From NCBI RefSeq assembly GCF_900106945.1, contig NZ_FNNE01000005.1, positions 62,001 to 126,000 on the forward strand: DNA of 64,000 bases. Reading direction: 5' to 3'. Shown piece by piece: positions 1 through 9,483 of this stretch. Both the position numbers and the translations under genes were made by a program. The stretch comes from Marinobacter mobilis. GTDB taxonomy: Bacteria; Pseudomonadota; Gammaproteobacteria; Pseudomonadales; Oleiphilaceae. Position 1 is the first letter of the stretch; every line of letters starts with the position of its first letter. A model generated the notes under the pieces. The model was not told the origin of the DNA, made no database searches, and was given only the letters and a program-made list of their open reading frames with translations.

Positions 1-445
1 TGGGTTCGCCAGCCTGCCCCATGTGCGCCAACGGAGCAGTGATGCCTTCGGCACCCTGGGCGATCGCGGTCAGTTCAGGAGCGCCCAGCTTGTCGGAGTG
101 GAGATTCGCTATCGCGTCACCGTTCTGATCCAGAATAACCAGAAAGTCGGCCTGCAGGGGAATGAGAAAATCGTCAATCAGGTTCGAAGCCACATAATCC
201 TGATTGCGATCCTGAACGAATTGGTAGGTTTCGTCCCACTGCGCCCAGTCAGCGGCAATGGACAGCAGTCGCTTTTGCTCCTGCATCAGGGTCTGATGGG
301 AACGTTCGAGATCCAGTTGCAGAGACTGACGCTCAAGCTCTTCCACCTGCGGCAACAACAACAGGTGGACTGTCGCCAGAACGCCGACACACAGCGCCCC
401 CAAAAGTACACACATGCCCGCAGTGAGTTTGCCACGAATATTCAA
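1..445 (-). CDS. CHASE4-domain membrane sensor protein, N-terminal part
   Basis: The gene runs off the left edge of the window; 148 codons are visible. I start it at a TTG (443-445), preceded by an AGAGG about 8 bases upstream, because the next ATG falls inside the membrane helix and a stop closes the frame a little further upstream. The protein opens MNIRGKLTAG, has one membrane helix at about residues 9-29, then an extracytoplasmic segment with the motif DWAQWDETY followed by DYVASNL, the pattern of CHASE4 ligand-sensing domains. CHASE4 proteins usually continue into GGDEF, GGDEF-EAL or histidine kinase domains, so a c-di-GMP enzyme is the best guess, but the output domain is outside the window. 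It lies 62 bases downstream of yicC on the same strand. Confidence 0.7.
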   Translation of the reverse strand, partial: MNIRGKLTAGMCVLLGALCVGVLATVHLLLLPQVEELERQSLQLDLERSHQTLMQEQKRLLSIAADWAQWDETYQFVQDRNQDYVASNLIDDFLIPLQADFLVILDQNGDAIANLHSDKLGAPELTAIAQGAEGITAPLAHMGQAGEP

Positions 446-507
446 CTGACCAGCCTCTGTCTGGCGGCCCCGTGCCCTGCGCGCATCCTTTCGGCCGGCG
501 GCCGTAA

Positions 508-1374
508 CTACTCGATGTTCTGAACCTGCTCCCGCATTTGTTCAATCAGAACCTTGAGGTCGACCGCAGCCCGCGTCACCCTGGCGTCGATAGACTTGCT
601 GCTCAGGGTGTTCGCCTCCCGATTCAGCTCCTGCATCAGGAAATCGAGACGGCGACCGATGGCATCATCCCCGGCCAGGGTATCGGTCACTTCCCGAATA
701 TGGGCATCCAGCCGGTCGAGCTCCTCTGCAACATCCGACTTTTGCGCCAGCATCACCATTTCCTGGCTGATACGATCCGGATCAAGTTCCACCCGCGCCT
801 TCTCAAATCGTTCCCTCAGATGCCGCTCCTGCTGGGCCAGCAGTTCTGGCATCAACGCCCGCACCTCCGCCACCAACCGCCCCATGGCATCCAGGCGCTC
901 GTCGAACAGAGGCTTCAGGCGCTGCCCCTCCCGTTCCCGCGCAAGCAACAGGTCCTTCAGGGTACGTTCAAACAGGTCCAGCGCAGCGGTCTTGACCGGC
1001 CCCAGATCCTGCTCCGGAGATTCCATCACCCCCGGCCAGCGCATGATATCGAGTGCATTGATATGCGCGGGGTTGTCGAGAATCCGGTTGATCTGATTTG
1101 CCGCTTCGTTCAGCGCCGCCGCCAACTCCTGGTTGATGTCAAAGCGCTCACGGGAGGACTCGGTCAATTGAAGCCGTAAGGCGATATCGACCTTGCCCCG
1201 CTTCAGCGACCCCCGCATCATTTCACGGAAACGGTTCTCCAGCTCCCGCAAGGCGTCCGGCAGGCGGAAAGCGGGCTCCAGGTAGCGGTGATTCACCGTC
1301 CGCAGCTCGCATGTCAATGTCCCCCACGCTTCCTGGGCATCCTGTCTGGAAAACGCGGTCATACTTCTGATCAT
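508..1374 (-). CDS. yicC: YicC family endoribonuclease
   Basis: The 288-residue product begins MIRSMTAFSR and has the length and N-terminus of the YicC family, together with the C-terminal block FLMQELNREANTLSSKS typical of the DUF1732 part. YicC proteins are known as single-strand endoribonucleases involved in RNA turnover, in E. coli acting on the sRNA RyhB. I chose the ATG at 1374 because GGAG lies 6 bases upstream; an in-frame TTG at 1389 has no better site. It is divergent from rph, a neighbour it keeps in many gammaproteobacteria, across a 173-base gap that must carry both promoters. Confidence 0.93.
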   Translation of the reverse strand: MIRSMTAFSRQDAQEAWGTLTCELRTVNHRYLEPAFRLPDALRELENRFREMMRGSLKRGKVDIALRLQLTESSRERFDINQELAAALNEAANQINRILDNPAHINALDIMRWPGVMESPEQDLGPVKTAALDLFERTLKDLLLAREREGQRLKPLFDERLDAMGRLVAEVRALMPELLAQQERHLRERFEKARVELDPDRISQEMVMLAQKSDVAEELDRLDAHIREVTDTLAGDDAIGRRLDFLMQELNREANTLSSKSIDARVTRAAVDLKVLIEQMREQVQNIE

Positions 1375-1547
1375 GGTGACTCCGGTCAATCAGTAAAAGC
1401 AGGGGAATAATTCTGTAGTTTAGCAGGCACTTCCACTCCACCGCGAGCCGGCGGCCGGCCGTGGTATACTGCCGCACCATTTCCATCCATCCAATGTCCG
1501 GAAAACGGATTCTCCCCCGGTTTCCGGCACCACATTCAGGACAGTCT

Positions 1548-2264
1548 ATGCGCCCCAGCGGAAGAACCCCGGAACAACCGAGAGATATCCGTATCACCCG
1601 TAACTACACCCGCCATGCCGAAGGCTCTGTGCTGGTAGAGTTTGGCGACACCAAAGTCATCTGCACCGCCTCGGTCGAAAACAAGGTCCCGCCATTCATG
1701 CGCGGCGAGGGCAAAGGCTGGATTACCGCTGAGTATGGCATGCTGCCCCGCTCCACCGGCAGCCGGATGGGCCGGGAAGCCGCCCGCGGCAAGCAGGGCG
1801 GTCGCACCGTCGAGATTCAGCGTCTGATTGGCCGTTCCCTGCGCGCTGCCGTCGACTTGAGCGCCCTTGGCGAGCACACCATCACCATCGACTGCGATGT
1901 CATTCAGGCCGATGGTGGCACCCGGACCGCCGCCATCACCGGCGGTTGCGTTGCACTGGTCGATGCCCTCAACCATCTGGTAAAGGAAAAGCGACTGAAA
2001 TCATCGCCGCTGAAGCAGATGGTTGCTGCGTTATCCGTCGGAATTTACAAGGGCACGCCGGTCACCGACCTGGATTACCCGGAAGACTCCGCGGCAGAAA
2101 CCGACATGAATGTGATCATGACGGATCGTGGTGGTTTCATCGAGATTCAGGGAACAGCCGAAGGCGAGCCCTTTGCCCAAGACGAACTGGAGAGCATGCT
2201 GACGCTGGCTCGCCAGGGCATTGAAACGCTGTTTGAAGTGCAGAAAGCCGCGCTGGCTGAATAA
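1548..2264 (+). CDS. rph: Ribonuclease PH
   Basis: RNase PH is a phosphate-dependent 3'-5' exoribonuclease that trims the 3' ends of tRNA precursors; it works as a hexamer of dimers in the cytoplasm. The 238-residue product starts MRPSGRTP and contains [38 protein letters not shown] and [20 protein letters not shown], the phosphate- and RNA-binding blocks of the family. The frame stays open upstream, but MRPSGRTP is the conserved start. Nothing looks truncated, so the enzyme should be active, unlike the frameshifted copy of E. coli K-12. Followed by crc and pyrE as in Pseudomonas. Confidence 0.97.
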   Translation: MRPSGRTPEQPRDIRITRNYTRHAEGSVLVEFGDTKVICTASVENKVPPFMRGEGKGWITAEYGMLPRSTGSRMGREAARGKQGGRTVEIQRLIGRSLRAAVDLSALGEHTITIDCDVIQADGGTRTAAITGGCVALVDALNHLVKEKRLKSSPLKQMVAALSVGIYKGTPVTDLDYPEDSAAETDMNVIMTDRGGFIEIQGTAEGEPFAQDELESMLTLARQGIETLFEVQKAALAE

Positions 2265-2318
2265 GCCGCGGGCAGAACCGGGGCGGTCAGACGACCGCCC
2301 TGATGATCAGCCGTTCGA

Positions 2319-3125
2319 TCAGAACCCGATTTCGATATCGTAATCCATGATCAGCGGCGCATGGTCAGAAAAGCGGGTATGGGTATCAATCCAGCCATCG
2401 AGAATGGTCTTGCGGATACCCGGAGTCAGCAGCTGGTAATCGATACGGATACCGGCATTACGACGCCAGCCCTCAGCCCACTCCGGCCAGCAGGTAAACT
2501 GATTACTCTGCTTGTTAATCTCGCGAAACGCATCCACACAGCCCATCTCGTCAAACAGGCGATCCAGCCAGGCCCGCTCGTGGGGCAGGAACCCGGACGC
2601 ATCCAGCTTGTGGTAACGGGAACTGGCGTCGGTCACGTGGTGAGCAGTCTGCAGATTGGCACAGAAAATGAACTGGCGACGTTTACGCAGGGTTTTCTGC
2701 ATGAGCAGGCCAAAGGCCTCCATGAAATCGTCTTTATGGTCCAGCGCGGTCAGGTCATCATCCCCGATGGGGTCATCTTCCTTGCCAAGGGCTGATGGTG
2801 CGAGCACACACGCCACACTGACCTTGTCGAAGTCCGCCTGAATGAAACGCCCTTCCCGATCCGCCTGTTCACTGGCAAAACCGTACATGATCGCTTTAGG
2901 AAAATGGCGGGTGTAGATCCCGACACCGCCGTCTTCATTGCGCTCACCATCAATGAAGTAGGCTTCATAACCTTCCGGAATCAGGTTGCGGTCTTCAATT
3001 TCGTAAGCACGCATGCGATGATCCTGAACGCAAACAACGTCTGCATCCTGCTGGACCAGCCATTCAAAAAAGCCTTTTTCAACGGCCTGTTCCAGACCGT
3101 TGACGCTAATTGACACTACGCGCAT
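2319..3125 (-). CDS. crc: Crc-like catabolite repression control protein (exonuclease III fold)
   Basis: The 268-residue product has the exonuclease III/EEP fold but not its full catalytic set. Compared with ExoIII, the Asn of the first metal motif is Ser (SISVNG), the catalytic Glu is Asp (VQDHR), and the GDMN motif is replaced by CANL, losing Asp and Asn. RIDYQL and SDHAPL are kept. Pseudomonas Crc shows the same kind of losses and sits in the same place between rph and pyrE. There Crc has no nuclease activity and acts with Hfq as a translational repressor of genes for less preferred carbon sources. That role is inferred here from sequence and synteny. The retained SDH leaves a small doubt. 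Divergent from pyrE. Confidence 0.8.
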   Translation of the reverse strand: MRVVSISVNGLEQAVEKGFFEWLVQQDADVVCVQDHRMRAYEIEDRNLIPEGYEAYFIDGERNEDGGVGIYTRHFPKAIMYGFASEQADREGRFIQADFDKVSVACVLAPSALGKEDDPIGDDDLTALDHKDDFMEAFGLLMQKTLRKRRQFIFCANLQTAHHVTDASSRYHKLDASGFLPHERAWLDRLFDEMGCVDAFREINKQSNQFTCWPEWAEGWRRNAGIRIDYQLLTPGIRKTILDGWIDTHTRFSDHAPLIMDYDIEIGF

Positions 3126-3205
3126 ACATGTTCCCTGATTCGGTTTGTGTGTATGATACCGGTTTTACACGCTATTTAAAGAATCTCCTCGCCAGAAGCC
3201 CTGTC

Positions 3206-3844
3206 ATGCAAGACTATCAGCAAGAATTCATTGATTTCGCCATTAGCCGAAACGTTCTGCGTTTTGGCGAATTCACCCTCAAGTCCGGCCGTATCAGCCC
3301 GTACTTTTTCAACGCCGGTCTGTTCAATACCGGAGATGACCTGCTCCAGCTCAGCCGGGCCTACGCGGCGGCACTCCAGCGCAGCCAACTGGAGTATGAC
3401 ATCATATTCGGACCTGCCTATAAGGGCATCCCGCTGGCAACCACAACCGCCATGGCACTGGCTGGCGCCGGCGACAACCGGCCGTTCGCCTTTAACCGCA
3501 AGGAAAAAAAGGACCATGGCGAAGGCGGCAATATTGTCGGCTCTCCGCTCGAGGGCAAAGTCCTGATCATCGATGACGTCATCACGGCAGGCACCGCCAT
3601 CCGCGAGTCCATCGACCTTATACATGCCGCAGGCGCTACACCCGCCGGTGTACTGATCGCCCTTGACCGCCAGGAGCGCGGCAATGGTGAACTTTCCGCC
3701 ATCCAGGAGGTGGAACAGGAGTTCGGCATTCCGGTGGTCAGCATTATCCAGCTGGAACAGGTACTGGACTACCTCAAGGCGCGGCCGGACTTTGCCGAAC
3801 ACGCCGAAAAGGTGGCCGAGTACCGTCAGAACTACGGTATCTGA
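3206..3844 (+). CDS. pyrE: Orotate phosphoribosyltransferase
   Basis: PyrE makes orotidine 5'-phosphate from orotate and PRPP in pyrimidine biosynthesis. The 212-residue protein starts [12 protein letters not shown] and carries [32 protein letters not shown], the flexible catalytic loop [11 protein letters not shown] and the PRPP-binding motif [13 protein letters not shown]. The frame extends 32 codons upstream, but the start used matches the family (213 residues in E. coli). Divergent from crc with an 80-base gap. No attenuator hairpin could be recognised there. Confidence 0.97.
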   Translation: MQDYQQEFIDFAISRNVLRFGEFTLKSGRISPYFFNAGLFNTGDDLLQLSRAYAAALQRSQLEYDIIFGPAYKGIPLATTTAMALAGAGDNRPFAFNRKEKKDHGEGGNIVGSPLEGKVLIIDDVITAGTAIRESIDLIHAAGATPAGVLIALDRQERGNGELSAIQEVEQEFGIPVVSIIQLEQVLDYLKARPDFAEHAEKVAEYRQNYGI

Positions 3845-3969
3845 GCCGCCTCCGCAAGCGGGCGGCCCAACCAGGCAACCCGTTTGCGGCATCCCCCATG
3901 GCACCACCCCGGTTGTCTGGTATGCTTGCCTAACAGAACAACGCCAAGAAACCGGAGAAGCTCTGCCGA

Positions 3970-4635
3970 ATGAATCACCGCAGCCTGAAAGGCCTGGCGC
4001 CTGCCCTAGCCGCTACCCTGTTCCTCGCATCTGCCACCGCCGATGCGCGCATGTATCGATACCACGACGATAACGGTCGCCTGGTTATCAGTAACACTGT
4101 GCCTCAACAAGCCAGCCAGCGCGGCTATGAAATCCTCAACAACCAGGGGCGTGTGATCGAGGTCATTGACCCTGCCCCGACACCAGAGGAAATTGCCGCC
4201 CGCGAAGCTGCGGAGGAACGTCTGCGCCAGGCAGCCCTGCGCGAAGCCGAAGACCGGGCACTGCTGAAGCGCTTCAGCACCCCAGAAGAAGCGGTCAGCG
4301 CCATGAAGCGCAAGATCCAGGAGCTGGAAAGCCTGTCGCAACTCAAACGCGGCAATATGGCCGTCATCGCCAGCCAGCTGGACGCTGAACGCAGCCGCGC
4401 CGCCGACTTTGAACGCTCCGGGAGGGATGTGCCCGAAGCCACACTGCAAAAAATAGAACGCCTGCAGAGTCAGATCGACGACATCGAGCGGGAAATCGCC
4501 CAACAACAGGACGACATAGAAAGCCTCAAGGCCCGCTTTATCGACGATATTCGCCGGCTCGAGGAGATCACAGGCGAATCCAGCTCACTGCCGCCGCAGC
4601 CATCAGAGGACGCACCCGAACCCAGCGAGCCTTGA
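3970..4635 (+). CDS. Exported DUF4124 coiled-coil protein
   Basis: A 221-residue protein with a signal peptide (about residues 1-26, ending ATADA before RMYRYHDDNGRLVISN). The RMYRY..DNG segment is the core of DUF4124, a short beta domain common in exported gammaproteobacterial proteins. After residue 60 the protein is a long, highly charged alpha-helix (about 70-200) of coiled-coil character, and the C-terminus is rich in Ser, Pro and Glu. The function is unknown; a periplasmic structural or binding role is likely. A strong terminator follows directly. It starts 125 bases after pyrE, so it may be read with it or from its own promoter. Confidence 0.85.
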   Translation: MNHRSLKGLAPALAATLFLASATADARMYRYHDDNGRLVISNTVPQQASQRGYEILNNQGRVIEVIDPAPTPEEIAAREAAEERLRQAALREAEDRALLKRFSTPEEAVSAMKRKIQELESLSQLKRGNMAVIASQLDAERSRAADFERSGRDVPEATLQKIERLQSQIDDIEREIAQQQDDIESLKARFIDDIRRLEEITGESSSLPPQPSEDAPEPSEP

Positions 4636-4656
4636 GCTACGTGAATCCGCCACAAC

Positions 4657-4686
4657 CAAAAAAACCGCCCGCAGGCGGTTTTTTTG
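4657..4686. terminator. Bidirectional rho-independent terminator
   Basis: ACCGCC (4664-4669), loop CGCA, GGCGGT (4674-4679), flanked by an A-run on the left and a T-run on the right, so it can stop transcription both from the DUF4124 gene and from the converging phasin gene. Confidence 0.9.
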
Positions 4687-4705
4687 TGGTCAGAACCAGC
4701 TGCAA

Positions 4706-5131
4706 TCAGGCAGTGGTAGACGCTTCAGCTGCAGTCTTCTTGGCAGCCGGCTTCTTGGCTGCAGGCTTCTTGGCTGCAACAGCTTCCTTCACTTCTTCGG
4801 CGGCTTCAGCAACTTCTTCAGCAACGCTTTCAGCGGCTTCAGCTACGGCGTCGGCGCTTTCAGCGGCTTCCTTCTCAATGCGTGCAACCAGGTCAGCAGC
4901 AAAGCTGCCGAAACGGTCATTCAGACCACGCAGCTGCTCGAACAGGGATTCGCTGTAACCGTCGTACCGCTCACGCAGAGTCTTGACGCTGTATTCGCGT
5001 ACTTCAGTTTCCAGCTTCTCAGCGTACTCGAACGGCTTGGAAGCCAGCTTCTTCTGCTGCTCTTCAGCGGCGTTGATGCCCTTGGTGACGATGTCCTGCA
5101 GTTGTTCCTGGTAGGTCTTGAGCTTGCCCAT
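4706..5131 (-). CDS. Phasin family protein with lysine/alanine-rich tail
   Basis: A 141-residue protein: residues 1-95 are a predicted amphipathic helix bundle of phasin type (MGKLKTYQEQLQDIVTKGIN..., then FEQLRGLNDRFGSFAADLV), followed by an acidic Ala/Glu/Val repeat region and a basic tail with tandem AAKKPAAKKP units like histone H1 and the C-terminus of Pseudomonas PhaF. Phasins coat polyhydroxyalkanoate granules; PhaF-type basic tails bind DNA and help segregate granules. A role at granules and the nucleoid is inferred, as no PHA synthase gene is nearby. An AAGGAGAG ribosome site stands in front of the ATG. The upstream 300 bases should hold the promoter. Confidence 0.82.
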   Translation of the reverse strand: MGKLKTYQEQLQDIVTKGINAAEEQQKKLASKPFEYAEKLETEVREYSVKTLRERYDGYSESLFEQLRGLNDRFGSFAADLVARIEKEAAESADAVAEAAESVAEEVAEAAEEVKEAVAAKKPAAKKPAAKKTAAEASTTA

Positions 5132-5440
5132 CGATACTCTCCTTACTTGGTGAGACCTGAATTCAGCGTAAGTCTGGAAAACAGGGTTAACAGTTGCGGC
5201 GGTCGCCCACCGTTTTTTTCATCTGGAGAGCAGGTTATTCCTTAAAATTAGAATGTTCATACTAAACCCCATCCAATGGAGGGGCGTGCACTGGCCCGCA
5301 ATTTACCGATTGTTCACTTGATGATCCCACCCTGATTCGCATAATCGATCGCCTTGGTTCGCTGGCCCGACTCCCCGCATTATTCAGGCCCCGCCTCAAA
5401 CAGACCTTTCGGCCCGGCATGGGCCTATTGAGAGCAGCTA
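5132..5440. other. Intergenic region, divergent phasin/lipoprotein
   Basis: About 309 bases without a supportable gene. It is AT-richer near 5225-5265, where the phasin promoter on the minus strand would be expected, but I cannot name clear -35 and -10 boxes. Longer open frames crossing it are shadows of the neighbouring lipoprotein gene. Confidence 0.5.
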
Positions 5441-5998
5441 ATGCCCGATATGCGACATCCCAGGCTGGCCGCCCGGCGGTTATCTGCCAACCTGTCATTG
5501 CTGGTCCTGGCAACCGCCCTGGCATTACTTTCCGGCTGCAAGCAGGGCAGCACAGACAGCTACAGCTCCACCACACAAAGCGCACCTCTGGTAGCGGCCC
5601 AGCGGGAAAGCTCCGCCATCAGCTCATTCCGTCAGGCCTTCGGGGACGAAAGCCAACCGGCCGACACCACACCGGCAAGCGGGAGCGGCGGAAACGGAGA
5701 AATCAGCGACAGCACCCCATCGCCCCACCCCGAATCACGCCCGACCCTGTCCTGGAGTGCCCCGCTCACCCGCGAGAATGGCGAGTCCCTCGCCTTAAGC
5801 GAAATCAGCGGCTACCGGGTGCGGTTCCGGCTAAGGCACAGGGAAGCGTTTCAGTCGATAATGGTAGAAGGTGCCGAGAACACGCGGCTGAGCCTGGACC
5901 GGTTCGATCCAGGGGCTTATGAATTTTCAGTCAGTGTGGTGGACAGCCAGGGGCGGGAGAGCGCCCCCTCCGGCTCCGTAGCCGTTGACCTTATCTGA
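5441..5998 (+). CDS. Lipoprotein with fibronectin type III-like domain
   Basis: A 185-residue protein with a lipoprotein signal: basic N-terminus, hydrophobic stretch at about 16-31 and lipobox LLSGC (Cys at about 33). Residues 40-95 are low-complexity Ser/Thr/Pro. From about 100 the pattern PTLSWSAPLTRENGE...ISGYRVRFR...YEFSVSVVDSQGRES matches a fibronectin type III fold. This suggests an envelope-anchored binding or adhesion protein; its ligand is unknown. GAGAG stands 8 bases before the ATG. It converges on the DUF2782 gene. Confidence 0.85.
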   Translation: MPDMRHPRLAARRLSANLSLLVLATALALLSGCKQGSTDSYSSTTQSAPLVAAQRESSAISSFRQAFGDESQPADTTPASGSGGNGEISDSTPSPHPESRPTLSWSAPLTRENGESLALSEISGYRVRFRLRHREAFQSIMVEGAENTRLSLDRFDPGAYEFSVSVVDSQGRESAPSGSVAVDLI

Positions 5999-6008
5999 AA
6001 AGTGCGGA

Positions 6009-6350
6009 CTACCAGCGGAAGATGACCCAGCTCGGGACCCGCGTCCGCGACTCGCGGGTACGCTGCCACCCGCCGCTGTCGGCCGGCACCAGATAATAGG
6101 CGGGCCCTATGGCCGGCACCACCTTGATTTCCACGATTTCGCCATTGACCCGGTACTCGTAGATCACCTCGTCTTCGCCCCCACGAATAACCACTTGGGG
6201 CTCGGCCAGATCCGGCTGATATTCGGGAACCACCACCGGTTCCTCCGGGGCTTCCACGCCTGTCGGCAGGTCCGCTTCCTGCGCCAGCGCAGTGAGTGAA
6301 AAAAGTGCCAGAGTCATGGCGCTGAGGCAGGGGAATCGCATAGTTTTCAT
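6009..6350 (-). CDS. DUF2782 exported protein
   Basis: A 113-residue protein with a signal peptide (cleavage after LTALA, about residue 23), an acidic linker and the domain VIRGGEDEVIYEYRVNGEIVEIKVVP...YYLV, characteristic of DUF2782. Members are small periplasmic proteins of unknown function, often next to polA in Pseudomonas and relatives, which is the arrangement here (divergent from polA). A start three codons later (MRFPC) is also possible. Confidence 0.85.
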   Translation of the reverse strand: MKTMRFPCLSAMTLALFSLTALAQEADLPTGVEAPEEPVVVPEYQPDLAEPQVVIRGGEDEVIYEYRVNGEIVEIKVVPAIGPAYYLVPADSGGWQRTRESRTRVPSWVIFRW

Positions 6351-6524
6351 GGTACTCTTTTTACCCTTTAGGCCTTTAAGCTTTGTTTTCTTACCCTAGG
6401 CTCTTGCGAAGAGACAGCCTTGCGCCTGGATTACCCTGCGCCGGACCAGAAGGCAACGGCAACATCAGACTTAGGGTTACACAAGGTCATTCACGCTTCA
6501 ATCAGATTCCGGATTTGTCTTGAT

Positions 6525-9251
6525 ATGAGTCAGCAGCAGACCCCACCGGTCGTACTAGTCGATGGTTCCTCCTACCTGTTCCGGGCCTTTCATGCCCTGC
6601 CTCCCCTGATCACCAGCAAGGGCCATCCTACCGGAGCCATCAAGGGAGTGATCAGCATGATCCGGCGACTAGAGCAGGATTTTCCAGGTTCGCGAGTGGT
6701 CGTGGTCTTTGATGCCAAAGGCAAGACCTTCCGTCACGACCTGTATCCGGAGTACAAAGCCAATCGCCCACCCATGCCCGATGACCTGCGGGTCCAGATT
6801 GCCCCCATCCACGAGATTATCCGCGCCATGGGCCTGCCCCTACTGATTATTCCTGAGGTGGAAGCTGACGATGTCATCGGCACCCTGGCCCATGAAGCGA
6901 CCGCCAAAGGCATTGATGTCGTGATCAGCACCGGCGACAAGGATATGGCACAACTGGTCAGCGACCATGTCACCCTGATCAATACCATGACCGAGACCCG
7001 CATGGACCGGGGCGGCGTGATCGACAAGTTCGGCGTGGCGCCGGAACAGATCATCGACTACCTGACACTGGTAGGAGACTCCGTCGACAACATACCAGGC
7101 GTTACCAAATGCGGCCCCAAAACTGCGGTCAAATGGCTGCAGGCCTATGGCACACTGGATGAACTCACCGTCAGGGCCGACGAGATCAAGGGCAAGATCG
7201 GTGAAAATCTCCGCGCGGCGCTGCCCCAACTTCCGCTGAGCCACGAACTGGCAACCATCAAGACCGACGTTGAACTCGAGATCGACCTGGAGCAGCTGGC
7301 CCATTCCCCCCAGGACGACCAGCAACTGCTATCACTGTTCCGGGAATACGAGTTCAAGAGCTGGGTTGCAGATCTCGCCTCCAGTGCCGATGCCAGTGGC
7401 AGCGCCGCGGATGAGACACACCCCGAGCCGGAGGATCCCGGCCGCGACTACCACACCATCACCAGCCAGGATCAGCTGGACAGCTGGCTCCAGCGTCTGC
7501 GAGAAGCCCCACTGTTTGCCTTCGATACCGAGACCACCAGCCTCAACTACAGCCAGGCCCAGGTGGTGGGCGTATCCTTTGCAATCACGCCTGGCGAAGC
7601 CGCGTATGTCCCCCTCGGTCACGACTATATGGGCGCACCGGAACAGCTCGACCGGGACGAGACCCTGGCCCTTCTCAAGCCCCTGCTGGAAGATCCGGCA
7701 CGGGCCAAGGTCGGCCAGAACCTGAAGTACGACAAGAACGTTTTGGCTAACCACGGCATAACGCTTAACGGGATTGCCGAGGACACCATGCTGGAGTCTT
7801 ACGTGCTCAATTCCGTCGGCACCCGCCATGACATGGACTCCCTGGCCCTCAAATACCTGGGCATCAGCACGATCCATTTCGAGGATATTGCCGGCAAGGG
7901 CGCCAAACAACTGACATTCAACCAGATCGAACTGGAACAGGCAGCCCCCTACGCTGCCGAAGATGCCGACATCACTCTGCGCCTGCACCAGGCCCTGCGC
8001 CCGCAGCTGGCCGACACCGGTCGCCTGCAGGAAGTCTATGAAACCATCGACCTGCCACTGGTTCCGGTCCTGTCCCGCATGGAGCAACGTGGAGCTCTGG
8101 TGGACGCGGCACTGCTGAGAACCCAGAGCCAGGAACTGGCGGAACGGATGGCCGAACTGGAAACGTTGGCCTACGAGGAAGCCGGAGAGCAGTTCAACCT
8201 CGGTTCACCGAAACAGCTCCAGAGCATTTTCTACGACAAGATGGGGCTCCCGGTCATCAAGAAGACCCCAAAGGGTGCTCCTTCCACCGCTGAACCGGTG
8301 CTTCAGGAACTCGCCCATGAACATGAGCTGCCACGGCTGATCCTTGAGCATCGCAGCCTGAGCAAGCTCAAGTCGACCTACACCGACAGCCTGCCGGGTA
8401 TGATCAACCCGCGCAGCGGGCGCATTCACACCTCGTACCATCAGGCAGTGGCGGCCACCGGACGACTGTCTTCCAGCGAGCCCAACCTGCAGAATATTCC
8501 AATCCGCACGCCCCAGGGGCGCCGCATCCGCCAGGCCTTTGTGGCTCCGGATGGCTACAAGCTGATGGCCGCCGACTATTCCCAGATCGAGCTGAGGATC
8601 ATGGCACACCTGTCAGAGGATGAAGGCCTGCTCAACGCCTTTGCCCACGGCGAAGACATCCACAAGGCAACGGCAGCGGAAGTGTTTGGTGTTGGCGTGG
8701 ACGAAGTCAGCGCGGATCAGCGTCGCAGTGCCAAGGCGATCAACTTCGGGCTGATCTACGGCATGTCTGCGTTCGGACTGGCCCGGCAGCTGGATGTGGA
8801 GCGCAAGGTTGCCCAGCAATACATCGACCGCTACTTCGACCGGTACCCCGGCGTACTGAGGTATATGGACGCCATCCGCAAGCAGGCCCATGAAGACGGT
8901 TTTGTCGAAACCCTGTTTGGCCGTCGCCTGTATCTGCCGGAGATCAACGCCCGCAACAAACAGATGCAACAGGCCGCAGAGCGTACCGCCATCAACGCAC
9001 CAATGCAGGGTACCGCGGCCGACATCATCAAGAAGGCCATGCTGTCGGTGGAGCGCTGGCTCACCGAGGATCACCCGGACGATGCCCGGATGATCATGCA
9101 GGTCCACGATGAACTGATTCTTGAAGTCAGGAGTTCAGCGGTGGATACCATTCGCGAGGGTCTGGTCAGCCGGATGTCGGCAGCAGCCGAACTTTCCGTG
9201 CCGCTGCTGGTGGAAGCCGGCGTGGGCAACAACTGGGATGAGGCCCACTAA
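6525..9251 (+). CDS. polA: DNA polymerase I
   Basis: The 908-residue protein has all three domains. 5'-3' exonuclease: residues about 1-290, with DGSSYLFRAF, STGDKDMAQL and GDSVDNIPGV. 3'-5' exonuclease: about 320-510, with FDTET (Asp334, Glu336), GQNLKYDKNVL and the YAAEDADIT motif, so proofreading should be intact. Polymerase: motif A DYSQIELR (Asp684), motif B RRSAKAINFGLIYG and motif C MQVHDELILEV (Asp862). It fills gaps left by excision repair and Okazaki primer removal. I start at the ATG at 6525, which gives the conserved MSQQQTPPVVLVDGSSYLF; the frame is open 35 codons further up, but that stretch is not polA-like. Confidence 0.97.
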   Translation: MSQQQTPPVVLVDGSSYLFRAFHALPPLITSKGHPTGAIKGVISMIRRLEQDFPGSRVVVVFDAKGKTFRHDLYPEYKANRPPMPDDLRVQIAPIHEIIRAMGLPLLIIPEVEADDVIGTLAHEATAKGIDVVISTGDKDMAQLVSDHVTLINTMTETRMDRGGVIDKFGVAPEQIIDYLTLVGDSVDNIPGVTKCGPKTAVKWLQAYGTLDELTVRADEIKGKIGENLRAALPQLPLSHELATIKTDVELEIDLEQLAHSPQDDQQLLSLFREYEFKSWVADLASSADASGSAADETHPEPEDPGRDYHTITSQDQLDSWLQRLREAPLFAFDTETTSLNYSQAQVVGVSFAITPGEAAYVPLGHDYMGAPEQLDRDETLALLKPLLEDPARAKVGQNLKYDKNVLANHGITLNGIAEDTMLESYVLNSVGTRHDMDSLALKYLGISTIHFEDIAGKGAKQLTFNQIELEQAAPYAAEDADITLRLHQALRPQLADTGRLQEVYETIDLPLVPVLSRMEQRGALVDAALLRTQSQELAERMAELETLAYEEAGEQFNLGSPKQLQSIFYDKMGLPVIKKTPKGAPSTAEPVLQELAHEHELPRLILEHRSLSKLKSTYTDSLPGMINPRSGRIHTSYHQAVAATGRLSSSEPNLQNIPIRTPQGRRIRQAFVAPDGYKLMAADYSQIELRIMAHLSEDEGLLNAFAHGEDIHKATAAEVFGVGVDEVSADQRRSAKAINFGLIYGMSAFGLARQLDVERKVAQQYIDRYFDRYPGVLRYMDAIRKQAHEDGFVETLFGRRLYLPEINARNKQMQQAAERTAINAPMQGTAADIIKKAMLSVERWLTEDHPDDARMIMQVHDELILEVRSSAVDTIREGLVSRMSAAAELSVPLLVEAGVGNNWDEAH

Positions 9252-9483
9252 CCCCAAACCTTCTATCTGACTGATAATGGTGCAAAAATCGCGAGCAGTC
9301 ACCGTTTTGGGGCGCTGTTCGCGCTAACCCCGCCCGCCGAACTGACGGCATTTCGCCGCTTTTCGCTATATTTGACGCCAATCACACTTGCGGCACGATA
9401 TTCGCTTTATTTCAGACGTCGGCAACTGACCCACCCGGGCCCAGCCCTGCCTGTTGTGACATCCGCCCTGAAGGATTGCGAGA

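Noticed and set aside
4735..4790. Short tandem repeats as a possible CRISPR or minisatellite
   Set aside because: They are the codons of the repeated Ala-Ala-Lys-Lys-Pro units in the phasin tail.
6420..6524. Longer N-terminus for PolA
   Set aside because: The 35 extra codons start with TTG, have no ribosome site and do not resemble any PolA N-terminus.
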